Source: an uncultured Sphingomonas sp. (GTDB lineage Bacteria; Pseudomonadota; Alphaproteobacteria; Sphingomonadales; Sphingomonadaceae). From it: a stretch of DNA of 55,170 nucleotides. The stretch spans positions 1-55,170 of the forward strand of contig CAJYIX010000006.1 in assembly GCA_913775315.1 (NCBI GenBank), written 5' to 3'. The number at the start of each line of letters is the position of its first letter. Position 1 is the first letter of the stretch. Shown here in pieces: positions 1-7,407 of the stretch. Below the pieces are notes generated by a model that saw nothing but the letters and a program-made list of their open reading frames with translations, was not told the DNA's origin and did not search any database. A program made the position numbers and the translations under genes.

Positions 1-105
1 GGCCGTCTGAAGGACTGGCGCCGTGTCGCCACCCGCTACGATCGGTGCCCAAACGCCTTCTTCTCCGCCGTCGCCCTCGCTGCCACCATCATCTTCTGGC
101 TGTGA
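1..105 (+). CDS. IS5 family transposase, C-terminal end (partial)
   Basis: The first base is in frame and the reading continues for 34 codons to a TGA. The visible peptide starts GRLKDWRRVATRYDRC and ends AATIIFWL. The R-x-x-T-R-Y-D...N-F...A-V-A-L-A...I-x-F-W-L pattern is the typical last stretch of IS5-family DDE transposases, after the catalytic Glu helix. The rest of the gene lies left of the window, so intactness cannot be judged. The stop is followed within a few bases by a likely terminal inverted repeat. Family assignment is from the peptide pattern and is fairly secure; the subgroup is not. Confidence 0.85.
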   Translation, partial: GRLKDWRRVATRYDRCPNAFFSAVALAATIIFWL

Positions 106-124
106 TCAACGAGTCCTGACCCTA
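1..124 (+). mobile_element. Right end of an IS5-type insertion sequence
   Basis: It contains the transposase tail and, just after the stop, GAGTCCTGACCCTA (111-124), which looks like the terminal inverted repeat of the element. The left end is outside the window, so the repeat cannot be matched to its partner. CTAG at 122-125 may be part of the target duplication. The element interrupts the third recombinase gene described next. Confidence 0.65.
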
Positions 125-276
125 GGTCGCGGACAACTCTTCGTCACGTCCCATACGGGCTCGTCGAAAACCAGATCTGACCCGAAGGCGGCACAATCGT
201 AGCGAGCGCGCTTAATGAATGCCTCGAGCGCCGAGCGCGCGTTTCGCTCGGGGATGGCTACGATCCGCTCAAACAT
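106..276 (-). pseudogene. Third recombinase-operon gene, 5' fragment cut by the IS
   Basis: A reading frame starts with ATG at 276, eight bases before the end of the upstream recombinase gene (ATGTTTGA overlap), which indicates translational coupling. It encodes about 50 residues of apparently genuine protein, including EAFIKRARYDCAAFGSDLVF and DEPVWDVT. It then runs into the insertion-sequence end near 124 and stops at 106. A GTG at 297 is an alternative start. The acidic/aromatic F-D-x-P-V-W-D-V-T patch resembles my recollection of N-termini in the large third proteins of multi-recombinase modules, but no domain is long enough to prove it. I infer that this was the third gene of the operon, now disrupted. 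The distal part should lie beyond the other IS end. Confidence 0.6.
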
Positions 277-1831
277 TGGTCGAGTCTTCGTCGGCACGCT
301 TAACCGCGATCCTCGCTATTGTATCCTTCACCGCGTCGATAAGTTCGTCCTCGATCCCGATCATCTTTGGATGAAGCCCAAGGTTTGCGCGCTCTTCTCT
401 GGCGCGCTGCAGCTGATCGAGAACTTCTTCGTGCGGACCGTCCATCCACGCCTGGAATTTCACGCAGGTATAGCACGCATAGGGAGCGGTGATGCCGCAG
501 AAGCGAAACTCGCCGCAGTTGCCGATGACCTCGACCCGGTTAGTTTCGCGGTCGGCAACGAAGCGTCGACTGGCCTCGTCATCACCCCTGACGGCCTCGG
601 TTTCGGATCGAATGATGCCGGAGAACGCTTGCGCACGCGGGGCAAGGGCCGTCGTCATCGCAGCATCGATGTGATCAACAATGTCGGAGTGGATTTCCCA
701 GTAGACGGGCACATTCTGCAAGTCGCTATGGTCGAGGACGTCGGCGACCGCGGCCTGTGATGCCCCGTTCGCCACCATCCTGCTCGGCAAGGTGTAGCGG
801 AAGCGGCGGCATGTGACCTCAAGCGGTTTGCCGCCGTATGTCGTGATTCCTAGGCGAAGTACTGCACGTTGGAGCAACGCCGTGTAGGCTGAAGCTGACA
901 TATGGGCCTGCCACTGGTCGTCCATCGTGAAGCGCTTACGCAGCTTGCCTTTTCGCATGAGCGGCCGAGCGTCGTTCTCAAAGGCCGGTCGGGATTGGTT
1001 CCACTCGATCAAGTCCTGTATGATCTCGCCAAATAGACCGGTGAGCTTTCGTTTCCTGAAGGATGATCGCGATAGTGCATCGCCCTTTTTGTGCCGGGGA
1101 ATACTGATGATCCACGCCGCGATCTCGTCGCCCGAGCGCAGAGGTTCAACGTCCCCCTCGCGCATAGAAGCAAACTGGCTGGGGTTCGAACCAAACGCAA
1201 GCGCCAAGGCCAGCGCTGCCTGTTCAGGCAACGGCATCGAGCCAGAAAGCCGGGCGGCACGCAGGGCAGTAATAATTGCCGATACTTCGCGTGCTGTCAG
1301 TGGCCCTTCATCAGGATCGCGAGATCGGACCGCCTTGCCCTTGCTGTTTCCGCCGATCCGCCAATCCTCGATTTGATCTAGGACACCCTGATCAAAGCCA
1401 GCATGGCCGTTCTGCGTGCACCAACGATACATCGCGCGGCCGTAGTGGAGCTTCCACTGATTCTCCTTCCCCAGATACTCCCGCGCTTCGCTAAACGCGA
1501 GGTAGGGTATAAGGTCGGCTGTCACCGCAGCCTGCTGGAAGGCCGGCATCCGGGCGAGGATGCCGATCTGATAAAAGGCGTTCCCCACGGCCGCTGGCGA
1601 AACACTTTTGATGAGATGAGCGAAATAACTCTTGATCGCATCTAGAGCGGTGCAATCCTGCAGCGGCAATCTGGCCCAGTTGATCGACTTCGAACGCATG
1701 GGGTCGTTCATTCGCCACACCGCGCCCGACACATCGACAGGCAGTCCTGCGCGATCCATGATAATGGTGTCACGCGGAGGCCACCTGCGCTCGGGGCTCT
1801 GATGCGCCGTGATGCGCAGACCCGCCATCAC
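269..1831 (-). CDS. Divergent tyrosine recombinase (second gene of module)
   Basis: This 520-residue protein has a tyrosine-recombinase fold in its second half. CRRFRYT (about 341-347) occupies the H-x-x-R position with Arg in place of His, LDHSD (366-370) supplies the second His, and the candidate nucleophile is Tyr377 in VYWE. The first catalytic Arg is not seen; the expected G-x-R site reads G-S-N (214-216). After the catalytic domain comes a Cys-rich tail with C439, C445, C453 and C456, a possible zinc site, followed by a helical end. This layout resembles the second recombinase of Tn554-like modules. The GTG start at 1831 overlaps the preceding stop; ATG 1828 is equally possible. The gene is less GC-rich than the core genes, consistent with acquisition. 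Confidence 0.8.
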   Translation of the reverse strand: MMAGLRITAHQSPERRWPPRDTIIMDRAGLPVDVSGAVWRMNDPMRSKSINWARLPLQDCTALDAIKSYFAHLIKSVSPAAVGNAFYQIGILARMPAFQQAAVTADLIPYLAFSEAREYLGKENQWKLHYGRAMYRWCTQNGHAGFDQGVLDQIEDWRIGGNSKGKAVRSRDPDEGPLTAREVSAIITALRAARLSGSMPLPEQAALALALAFGSNPSQFASMREGDVEPLRSGDEIAAWIISIPRHKKGDALSRSSFRKRKLTGLFGEIIQDLIEWNQSRPAFENDARPLMRKGKLRKRFTMDDQWQAHMSASAYTALLQRAVLRLGITTYGGKPLEVTCRRFRYTLPSRMVANGASQAAVADVLDHSDLQNVPVYWEIHSDIVDHIDAAMTTALAPRAQAFSGIIRSETEAVRGDDEASRRFVADRETNRVEVIGNCGEFRFCGITAPYACYTCVKFQAWMDGPHEEVLDQLQRAREERANLGLHPKMIGIEDELIDAVKDTIARIAVKRADEDSTNV

Positions 1832-3048
1832 GCTCCCGCCTTCATCGCATCAGTCGGGGCATGAAGGGCGCGCAGGATCTTGGCGGCTTCGCGCACTATT
1901 TCGGAATGGGCGTAGCGCGCATCCTGCTCGGACGTTTTATTCCAGCCCATGATGTAATTGTTGATGATGCGGCGGAAAGGCTCAGGCCATCCGTATTCGG
2001 CGGCCAACCGGCGGAAACGCGAGTTCCACGTATGGCGTAGCTTGTGGGACGATAGGTCCGCAGGTAGATCTCCGGGAAAGCGAGCTCTCAATATCCGGAA
2101 TATGTCATACTGCGCATCGAGCGACATGGCTGCGCCGCCATTCGTCTCCAGGAAGATGTACGGATTTCTTTTGTGGCCCGGCTGCCGGGTCCTCCACTTC
2201 ATGATGTACTCGTCCATGAAGAAGGCGAGAAGCGGGCTGATCGGCAAATCGCGACCAGCCGTTTTGACCAAGGGCGGATCGGTGCGGTGCTCTTCGGGAT
2301 CGTTCGGGTTGGGAACGATGCTGATGCCGGGGTACCGGCCCGCGACGTTGACGTGTTCCGACTTCAACACAAGCGGCTCTGCCTCTCGCATGCCAAGCTC
2401 GACGAAGAACAGAACTATGCAGAAATTGCGGTGCCGGGTGTGCGGAGCGAACGGGTTGCGAGGATCGTCCGGGCGGATGACCTGCATCAGGAATTCAAGT
2501 TCTTCGTCGGTAAGGGCGTTTCGCTGCTTCTGCTTGCTTCCCCTGATGTTCGCCGCCACGTTCTTAAGAACCGCAAGGCGCGCATTGACCATATAGACTC
2601 GGGACTGGTCGGTCATTGCCAGCGTGAGGTGGGACATCCTCCATTCCACAAAAGCTACGACGCGCTTCATTCTGTCTTTGTGGGTATTGCCGACGACGAC
2701 GCGTTTGACCTTCAATCCCTTGATGTCGAGCGGCGCCTTTTTGCTGGTGCGCATGAATTCGGAGAGATTTTCTACTTCAATCGGAGAAAACAGGTCACCG
2801 GATCCGAGGCGCTGCGCGACGTCGATGCCCTCGTTTTCCGCCCATTCGTAAAAAAGGCAGAGCGAGTCGACGACGCGGTTCGCGAGGTTTATCGATTTCT
2901 GCCGCAGCCTCGCGAGTGCATAGCGCAGCACCCAAGCATCGGGCAGGTCTGTGCTCCGGGCACACATAAACGCAAAGCGCTCGCCGTTATCAAAGCGAAC
3001 GTTTTTGCGATAATATGAGCTTGGTGGTGTTTCGGCTAACAGCTTCAT
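1828..3048 (-). CDS. Tyrosine recombinase/integrase (first gene of module)
   Basis: A 406-residue site-specific recombinase with every catalytic residue visible: Arg221 (LGMREAE), His335-x-x-Arg338 (SSHKLRHTW), Trp369 (MGWNK) and the nucleophile Tyr379 (DARYAH). The N-terminal 170 residues form the expected core-binding helical domain. It is the first gene of a minus-strand operon and its stop overlaps the next start (TGATG). I chose ATG at 3048. An in-frame ATG at 3141 would place the start directly against the ssb terminator with no ribosome-binding site, and its extra 31 residues are unlike the family. The substrate sites are unknown. It probably mobilises the island whose right end lies next to ssb. 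Confidence 0.85.
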   Translation of the reverse strand: MKLLAETPPSSYYRKNVRFDNGERFAFMCARSTDLPDAWVLRYALARLRQKSINLANRVVDSLCLFYEWAENEGIDVAQRLGSGDLFSPIEVENLSEFMRTSKKAPLDIKGLKVKRVVVGNTHKDRMKRVVAFVEWRMSHLTLAMTDQSRVYMVNARLAVLKNVAANIRGSKQKQRNALTDEELEFLMQVIRPDDPRNPFAPHTRHRNFCIVLFFVELGMREAEPLVLKSEHVNVAGRYPGISIVPNPNDPEEHRTDPPLVKTAGRDLPISPLLAFFMDEYIMKWRTRQPGHKRNPYIFLETNGGAAMSLDAQYDIFRILRARFPGDLPADLSSHKLRHTWNSRFRRLAAEYGWPEPFRRIINNYIMGWNKTSEQDARYAHSEIVREAAKILRALHAPTDAMKAGA

Positions 3049-3149
3049 CAATCTCGTTCTTGCGGCAACAACCGAAGAACGTATGCAGAACCTGACTGTG
3101 GTGCAACAGGTTACCAGGCGGCCCGATAGAAATCGATTCATAATGGGAC

Positions 3150-3185
3150 AAAAAACGGGCTCCTAGTTACAACTAGGAGCCCGTT
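3150..3185 (-). terminator. Rho-independent terminator of ssb
   Basis: Perfect inverted repeat with 15-bp arms: AACGGGCTCCTAGTT at 3154-3168 and its complement at 3171-3185, with a 2-bp spacer. Six A residues (3150-3155) lie on the left, so the minus-strand transcript reads hairpin then U-run. This suits leftward transcripts from ssb and would also insulate the recombinase operon. The loop is very short, so the DNA form (cruciform or recombination site) may matter too. Confidence 0.75.
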
Positions 3186-3271
3186 ATCCAACCCTATCCT
3201 TTCAACCACTCTAGTTACAAAGGAATTGGCCAATTTGTCTCGTCAAATGAGGTCAGTTACAGTTTTTGTTA
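3163..3271. other. Candidate attachment/recombinase-binding region
   Basis: The 10-mer CTAGTTACAA occurs at 3163-3172 and again at 3211-3220. A third AGTTAC lies at 3255-3260 and a GTTAC at 3267-3271. Between them is a perfect 12-bp palindrome, AATTGGCCAATT (3224-3235). The region lies exactly between the first recombinase gene and the ssb stop, where the right end of an integrated element would be expected. Assignment as an att site is inference. Confidence 0.35.
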
Positions 3272-3283
3272 CCCCCCCCGGAG

Positions 3284-3841
3284 TCAGAACGGCACGTCGT
3301 CGTCCAGATCGTCGGGGAAGCCGCCATAATCGTTCGAGCGGCCACCGCCCGACCCGCCGGCACCGCCGCGCGACCCGCCACCGCCGCCGCTGCGGCCCGA
3401 CGACTGGCCCGCAAAGTCGCCGCCGCCGAAATCGTCACCGCCGCGCGACCCGCCGCCATAGCCGCCGCCGCCGCTGCCCTGCCCCCCGCCCGGACCGTCG
3501 AGCATCGTCAGCACGCTGTTGAAGCCCTGCAGCACCACCTCGGTGCTGTACTTGTCCTGGCCGTTCTGGTCCTGCCACTTCCGGGTCTGGAGCTGGCCCT
3601 CGATATACACCTTCGATCCCTTGCGCAGGAACCGCTCGGCGACGTTCGCCAATCCTTCGTTGAAGATCGCGACCGAGTGCCACTCGGTCTTTTCCTTCTT
3701 CTCGCCGGTATTGCGGTCCTTCCAGCTTTCCGATGTCGCGATGCGCAGGTTCACGACCTTGCCGCCGTTCGAGAAGCTGCGCGATTCGGGATCGCGGCCA
3801 AGGTTGCCGACGAGGATCACCTTGTTCACCGAACCTGCCAT
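3284..3841 (-). CDS. ssb: Single-stranded DNA-binding protein SSB
   Basis: This 185-residue protein has an N-terminal OB fold (about 1-112; [38 protein letters not shown]). A Gly/Ser/Arg-rich disordered linker follows (about 115-172), and the protein ends in the acidic tip DDDVPF, which in SSB proteins recruits replication and repair partners. It coats single-stranded DNA as a tetramer during replication, repair and recombination. The start ATG is preceded by GAAGGGAACAAGAC. It is followed by a hairpin terminator and then by the recombinase module, so its 3' flank is a plausible integration hot spot. The gene itself is intact. Confidence 0.97.
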   Translation of the reverse strand: MAGSVNKVILVGNLGRDPESRSFSNGGKVVNLRIATSESWKDRNTGEKKEKTEWHSVAIFNEGLANVAERFLRKGSKVYIEGQLQTRKWQDQNGQDKYSTEVVLQGFNSVLTMLDGPGGGQGSGGGGYGGGSRGGDDFGGGDFAGQSSGRSGGGGGSRGGAGGSGGGRSNDYGGFPDDLDDDVPF

Positions 3842-4111
3842 GTCTTGTTCCCTTCTTTATCTTAAATTCAACGCGTTCGCGTCGTTTCTCCCCACCAAGA
3901 CAGTCTGGATAGGCGTCGCGCTCGGCCGCAGCTGATGCGCATATAATGCTCGTTTCGGGCGGCGTCACGCCTTCCGGTCGCGACCCGGAAACCCGGCCGC
4001 GCGCACCCCCGTAATGTTACGGATGCGATGGGTTAGGCAATTCTTATCCGTGATGCGTCAGTACCGGATCGTACTCAGCGACAGCGGGAAACGTGGGACG
4101 AGGATCGGTAT
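3842..4111. other. Intergenic region between ssb and the GGDEF-EAL gene
   Basis: 270 bases between divergently read genes. It should hold the ssb promoter on the minus strand and the promoter of the c-di-GMP gene on the plus strand. A TATAAT hexamer at 3942-3947 (plus strand) is the only -10-like element I can point to, without a convincing -35. No RNA gene, repeat or small coding frame was recognised. Confidence 0.4.
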
Positions 4112-6004
4112 TTGGAACGGCTTCCGGTACAGGTTGCGCAGTTGCTCCATCTGCGTCGGCAGATTCCCCCGCTCTACGCGCTGCTCGCGGTCAATGCCTC
4201 CGCGCTCGCCTTCACCCATCGCCATCTTGCGCCCGCGTGGCTGACGATCGGCGTCGCCGGCTTGCTCGTCGCCGCCTGCGTCGTCCGGCTGCTGGCCTGG
4301 ACGCTGCCGGTCGACCCGGCGCGGCTGACCGTCGAGGCCGCGACCGCGCAGATGCGTCGGACCACGCGGCTTGCCGTCGTCCTTGCCGCGGGGTTCGTCA
4401 CCTGGGCGCTGAAGCTCGACCAATATGGCGGCCCGTACGAACACGGCCATGTCGCGATGTTCATCGCGGTCACCGTGCTCGGCTGCGTTTTCTGCCTCAC
4501 CTATCTGCCGCGGGCGGCCGAGCTTGTGTGCGTGCTCGTGATCGGCACCTTCCTCGTCTACTGCCTCATCAAGGGAACGGAGGTGCTGGTCGCGGTGGCG
4601 ATCAACATCGCGCTGGTCAGCGCGGTCATCATCAAGGTGCTGAACGACTCCTTTTCCTCCTTCCTGAAACTCGAACAGTCGCAGGCCGAACTCAGCCGGG
4701 AGCGGCAGCAGGCCAACCGCCTCAGCGAGCAGAACAAGGTGCTCGCGCATACCGACGCGCTGACGGGCCTGCCGAACCGGCGGCTGTTCTTCAGCGAGCT
4801 CGACCGGCTGCTCGCGGCCGACGGCCCCCCGTTGACGGTCGGCGTCGTCGATCTCGACCGGTTCAAGCCGATCAACGACATCTACGGCCATACCCAGGGC
4901 GACCGACTGCTCCAGGCGATCGGGGAGCGGCTGCGCACGCTGGTGTCACCGGACGTGATGATCGCGCGGCTGGGCGGCGACGAGTTCGGCCTTCTCGTCA
5001 GCGGCGGCGCCGACCGGGTCGCCGGGATCGCCGAGGCAGTGTGCGCGGCGATCAACGATCCGATCCGCGCGGGCGACACCCGCCTGTCGGTCGGCTGCTC
5101 GGTCGGTCTAGCCTCGTTCCCGGAGGGCGGGCGGACCGCCCACGACCTGTTCGACCATGCCGATGCCGCGCTCTATCACGCAAAGGAGAACCGGCGCGGC
5201 GGCTGGGTTTCGTATACCCGCGAGCTCGACCAGGTGCTGCAGACGGGCAAGCTGGTCGACGCTGCACTCCAGACCGCCGACCTGACGCAGGAACTGAGCG
5301 TCGTCTTCCAGCCGATCTACGAGGCGCGAAGCCTCGACATCGTCGGCTACGAGGCGCTGGCGCGGTGGCATTCGCCGAGGATCGGCATGGTGCCCGCCGA
5401 CATCCTGATCGCCGCGGCCGAGCGGACGGGGATGATGAACCGCCTGACGCTCGAGCTGTTCGACAAGTCGCTGTCGGTGCTGGGCGCGCTGCCGCCGGGC
5501 AAGCGGATCAACTTCAACCTGTCGGCGCTCGACCTCGTCAGCGATCCCACGGTCGAGGCGCTGCTGCGAAAGATCGCGCGCGCCAACGTCGACCCGTCGA
5601 AGGTCGTGTTCGAGCTTACCGAATCCTCGCTCATCACCGACATGGAGGCGGCGGGCCGATCGCTGCGCCGGTTGCGCGAGGGCGGCTGCATGCTGGCGCT
5701 CGACGATTTCGGGACGGGCTATTCGAGCCTGTCGTCGCTGCACCAGCTGCCGTTCCAATATGTGAAGATCGACCGCAGCTTCACCGCGCGCCTGTCCGAT
5801 GCCGAGGGGCGCAAGCTGATCGGCGCGATCCGCGGCCTGGCCCAGTCGCTGTCGCTGCAATGCGTTTTGGAGGGGATCGAGATGGAGGCCCATCTCCTCG
5901 AAGCCGGGCTGATCGGCATCGATTTCGTCCAAGGCTATTATCTCAGCCGCCCGCGCACATGGGAGGAGATCGTCTGCGAGACGCCGCAGTTGCTGGCGGG
6001 ATAG
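4112..6004 (+). CDS. Membrane GGDEF-EAL cyclic-di-GMP protein
   Basis: A 630-residue protein. Residues about 20-190 contain five or six hydrophobic segments (membrane sensor region), followed by a short coiled coil (about 185-235, LSRERQQANRLSEQNKVLAH). A GGDEF diguanylate cyclase domain carries intact GGDEF at 288-292. An EAL phosphodiesterase domain carries EAL at 414-416, NFNLS, FELTES, DDFGTG, VKIDRSF and LEGIE, all in place. Both activities look possible, making and breaking c-di-GMP. No clear RxxD inhibitory site precedes GGDEF. The start is a TTG with AGGATCGG upstream. It appears to be a single-gene unit. The input signal is unknown. Confidence 0.92.
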   Translation: MERLPVQVAQLLHLRRQIPPLYALLAVNASALAFTHRHLAPAWLTIGVAGLLVAACVVRLLAWTLPVDPARLTVEAATAQMRRTTRLAVVLAAGFVTWALKLDQYGGPYEHGHVAMFIAVTVLGCVFCLTYLPRAAELVCVLVIGTFLVYCLIKGTEVLVAVAINIALVSAVIIKVLNDSFSSFLKLEQSQAELSRERQQANRLSEQNKVLAHTDALTGLPNRRLFFSELDRLLAADGPPLTVGVVDLDRFKPINDIYGHTQGDRLLQAIGERLRTLVSPDVMIARLGGDEFGLLVSGGADRVAGIAEAVCAAINDPIRAGDTRLSVGCSVGLASFPEGGRTAHDLFDHADAALYHAKENRRGGWVSYTRELDQVLQTGKLVDAALQTADLTQELSVVFQPIYEARSLDIVGYEALARWHSPRIGMVPADILIAAAERTGMMNRLTLELFDKSLSVLGALPPGKRINFNLSALDLVSDPTVEALLRKIARANVDPSKVVFELTESSLITDMEAAGRSLRRLREGGCMLALDDFGTGYSSLSSLHQLPFQYVKIDRSFTARLSDAEGRKLIGAIRGLAQSLSLQCVLEGIEMEAHLLEAGLIGIDFVQGYYLSRPRTWEEIVCETPQLLAG

Positions 6005-6076
6005 CGGTCGCGCCAACGGAGGGTGACTTCGCCCCCGCTGCCCGCCAAGATGCCGGCGAACCGCGGAGAGCCGTTG

Positions 6077-6259
6077 ATGGGCGACCTGATGAACCTGAAC
6101 CGAGCGCGCAAGGCCAAGGCAAAGGCCGAGCGCACCGCGACTGCCGACGCGAACCGCATCCGCTTCGGCCGGACCAAGGCCGAGAAGGACGCCGCTGCGC
6201 TCGACAAAGCGCGGGCCGAACGGCTGCTGTCGGGTGCCAGGCGCGAGGAGACCGAATGA
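6077..6259 (+). CDS. DUF4169 family small basic protein
   Basis: 60 residues beginning MGDLMNLNRARKAKAKAER and containing ANRIRFGRTKAEK. This charged, Ala/Lys/Arg-rich helical pattern is that of DUF4169 proteins, common in alphaproteobacteria and of unknown function. ATG 6077 has GGAGAG upstream and matches the usual family start; a longer frame upstream is probably untranslated. The stop overlaps the start of the next gene (ATGA), so the two are likely co-translated. Confidence 0.8.
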   Translation: MGDLMNLNRARKAKAKAERTATADANRIRFGRTKAEKDAAALDKARAERLLSGARREETE

Positions 6260-7407
6260 AAGCCGCCCTGCTCGCCGCCGCCGCCACCTTCATGGCCGGC
6301 CCCGCGCTGGCCCAGACCGCGGCGCCGCCCCCCGCCGCGGCCAGCACTGCCCCTGCCCCCGCACCGTCTCGCTGGGCAGTGAAGGAGGGCGACTACGTCA
6401 TCCGCGACTTTGCCTTCCAGAGCGGCGAACGGCTGCCCGACTTGCGGATGCATTATCGGACGCTCGGCAAGCCGCATCGCGACAAGTCGGGTGCGATCGA
6501 CAACGCCGTGATGGTTCTGCACGGCACCGGCGGCACCGGCGCGCAGTTCCTCCAGCCACAATTCGCCGATCGGCTCTATGGCCCAGGCCAGCCGCTCGAC
6601 ATCGCCAGATACTGGATCATCCTGCCCGACAATATCGGCCATGGTGGGTCGTCCAAGCCCTCCGATGGCCTGCACATGCGCTTCCCGGCCTATGACTATG
6701 ACGACATGGTCGATGCGCAGGTGGCGCTGCTGACCAGGGGGCTGGGCATCGCGCATCCGCGCCTCGTCTTCGGCACGTCGATGGGGTGCATGCACGGCTT
6801 CGTCATGGCCGAGCGGCATCCCGATTTCGCCCGCGCGCTGATGCCGATGGCCTGCGAGCCGGTGGCGATCGCGGGACTCAACCGGATGTGGCGGCAGCTC
6901 GCGATCGACGGGATCAAGGCCGATCCGGCCTGGGCGGGCGGCGAGTACAAGACGCAGCCGGCGGCGGGGCTGCGGACGGCGGCGAGCCTGTTGTTCGTCG
7001 CGGGCGGCGCCCCGCTCTATCTCCAGGCCACCTATCCGACGCGGGCGAAGGCAAGTGCCTATGCGCAGGAGCGCGTGGCCGCGTCGATCGCCGGGCTGGA
7101 TGCCAACGACCTCATCTATCAGCTCGACGCCAGCCGGAACTACGATCCATGGCCGCGGCTGGAAGCGATCCGCACGCCGATGACGTGGATCAATTCGGCC
7201 GACGACTTCATCAACCCGCGCGGCCTGCCCTATCCGGCGGAAGCGCTGAAGCGGATGCCGACCGCAAGGTTCCGGATGATCGCCGAGACACCCGAAACGC
7301 GCGGGCACGGCACGCACACCTGGGCGCGGTTCTGGGAAAAGGATCTGGTCGAGCTACTGGCGCGGACGGCTACCCCAGCCCCGCCGCCACCGCGATCCAG
7401 TAGGTGA
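6256..7407 (+). CDS. Exported MetX-like alpha/beta hydrolase
   Basis: 383 residues with a signal peptide (MKAALLAAAATFMAGPALAQ) and an Ala/Pro-rich spacer, then an alpha/beta-hydrolase fold. VLHGTGGTG forms the oxyanion region, Ser175 in GTSMG is the nucleophile, the Asp is in NSADDFINP and the His is in GHGTHTW. Sequence order and spacing resemble homoserine O-acetyltransferase (MetX), but the export signal and the GTSMGCMHG elbow differ from cytosolic MetX. A periplasmic esterase or acyl-hydrolase is more likely than methionine synthesis. Translationally coupled to the DUF4169 gene. Its last 38 bases overlap convergently with the 3' end of feoB. Confidence 0.85.
   Translation: MKAALLAAAATFMAGPALAQTAAPPPAAASTAPAPAPSRWAVKEGDYVIRDFAFQSGERLPDLRMHYRTLGKPHRDKSGAIDNAVMVLHGTGGTGAQFLQPQFADRLYGPGQPLDIARYWIILPDNIGHGGSSKPSDGLHMRFPAYDYDDMVDAQVALLTRGLGIAHPRLVFGTSMGCMHGFVMAERHPDFARALMPMACEPVAIAGLNRMWRQLAIDGIKADPAWAGGEYKTQPAAGLRTAASLLFVAGGAPLYLQATYPTRAKASAYAQERVAASIAGLDANDLIYQLDASRNYDPWPRLEAIRTPMTWINSADDFINPRGLPYPAEALKRMPTARFRMIAETPETRGHGTHTWARFWEKDLVELLARTATPAPPPPRSSR

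Noticed and set aside
1183-1192. GGTTCGAACC resembling a tRNA T-loop
   Set aside because: It is a simple palindrome inside the recombinase coding sequence with no acceptor or anticodon stem around it.
4093-7407. Single continuous 1104-codon frame
   Set aside because: The first 720 codons are an out-of-frame shadow of the GGDEF-EAL gene; only the part from 6256 with the signal peptide is real.
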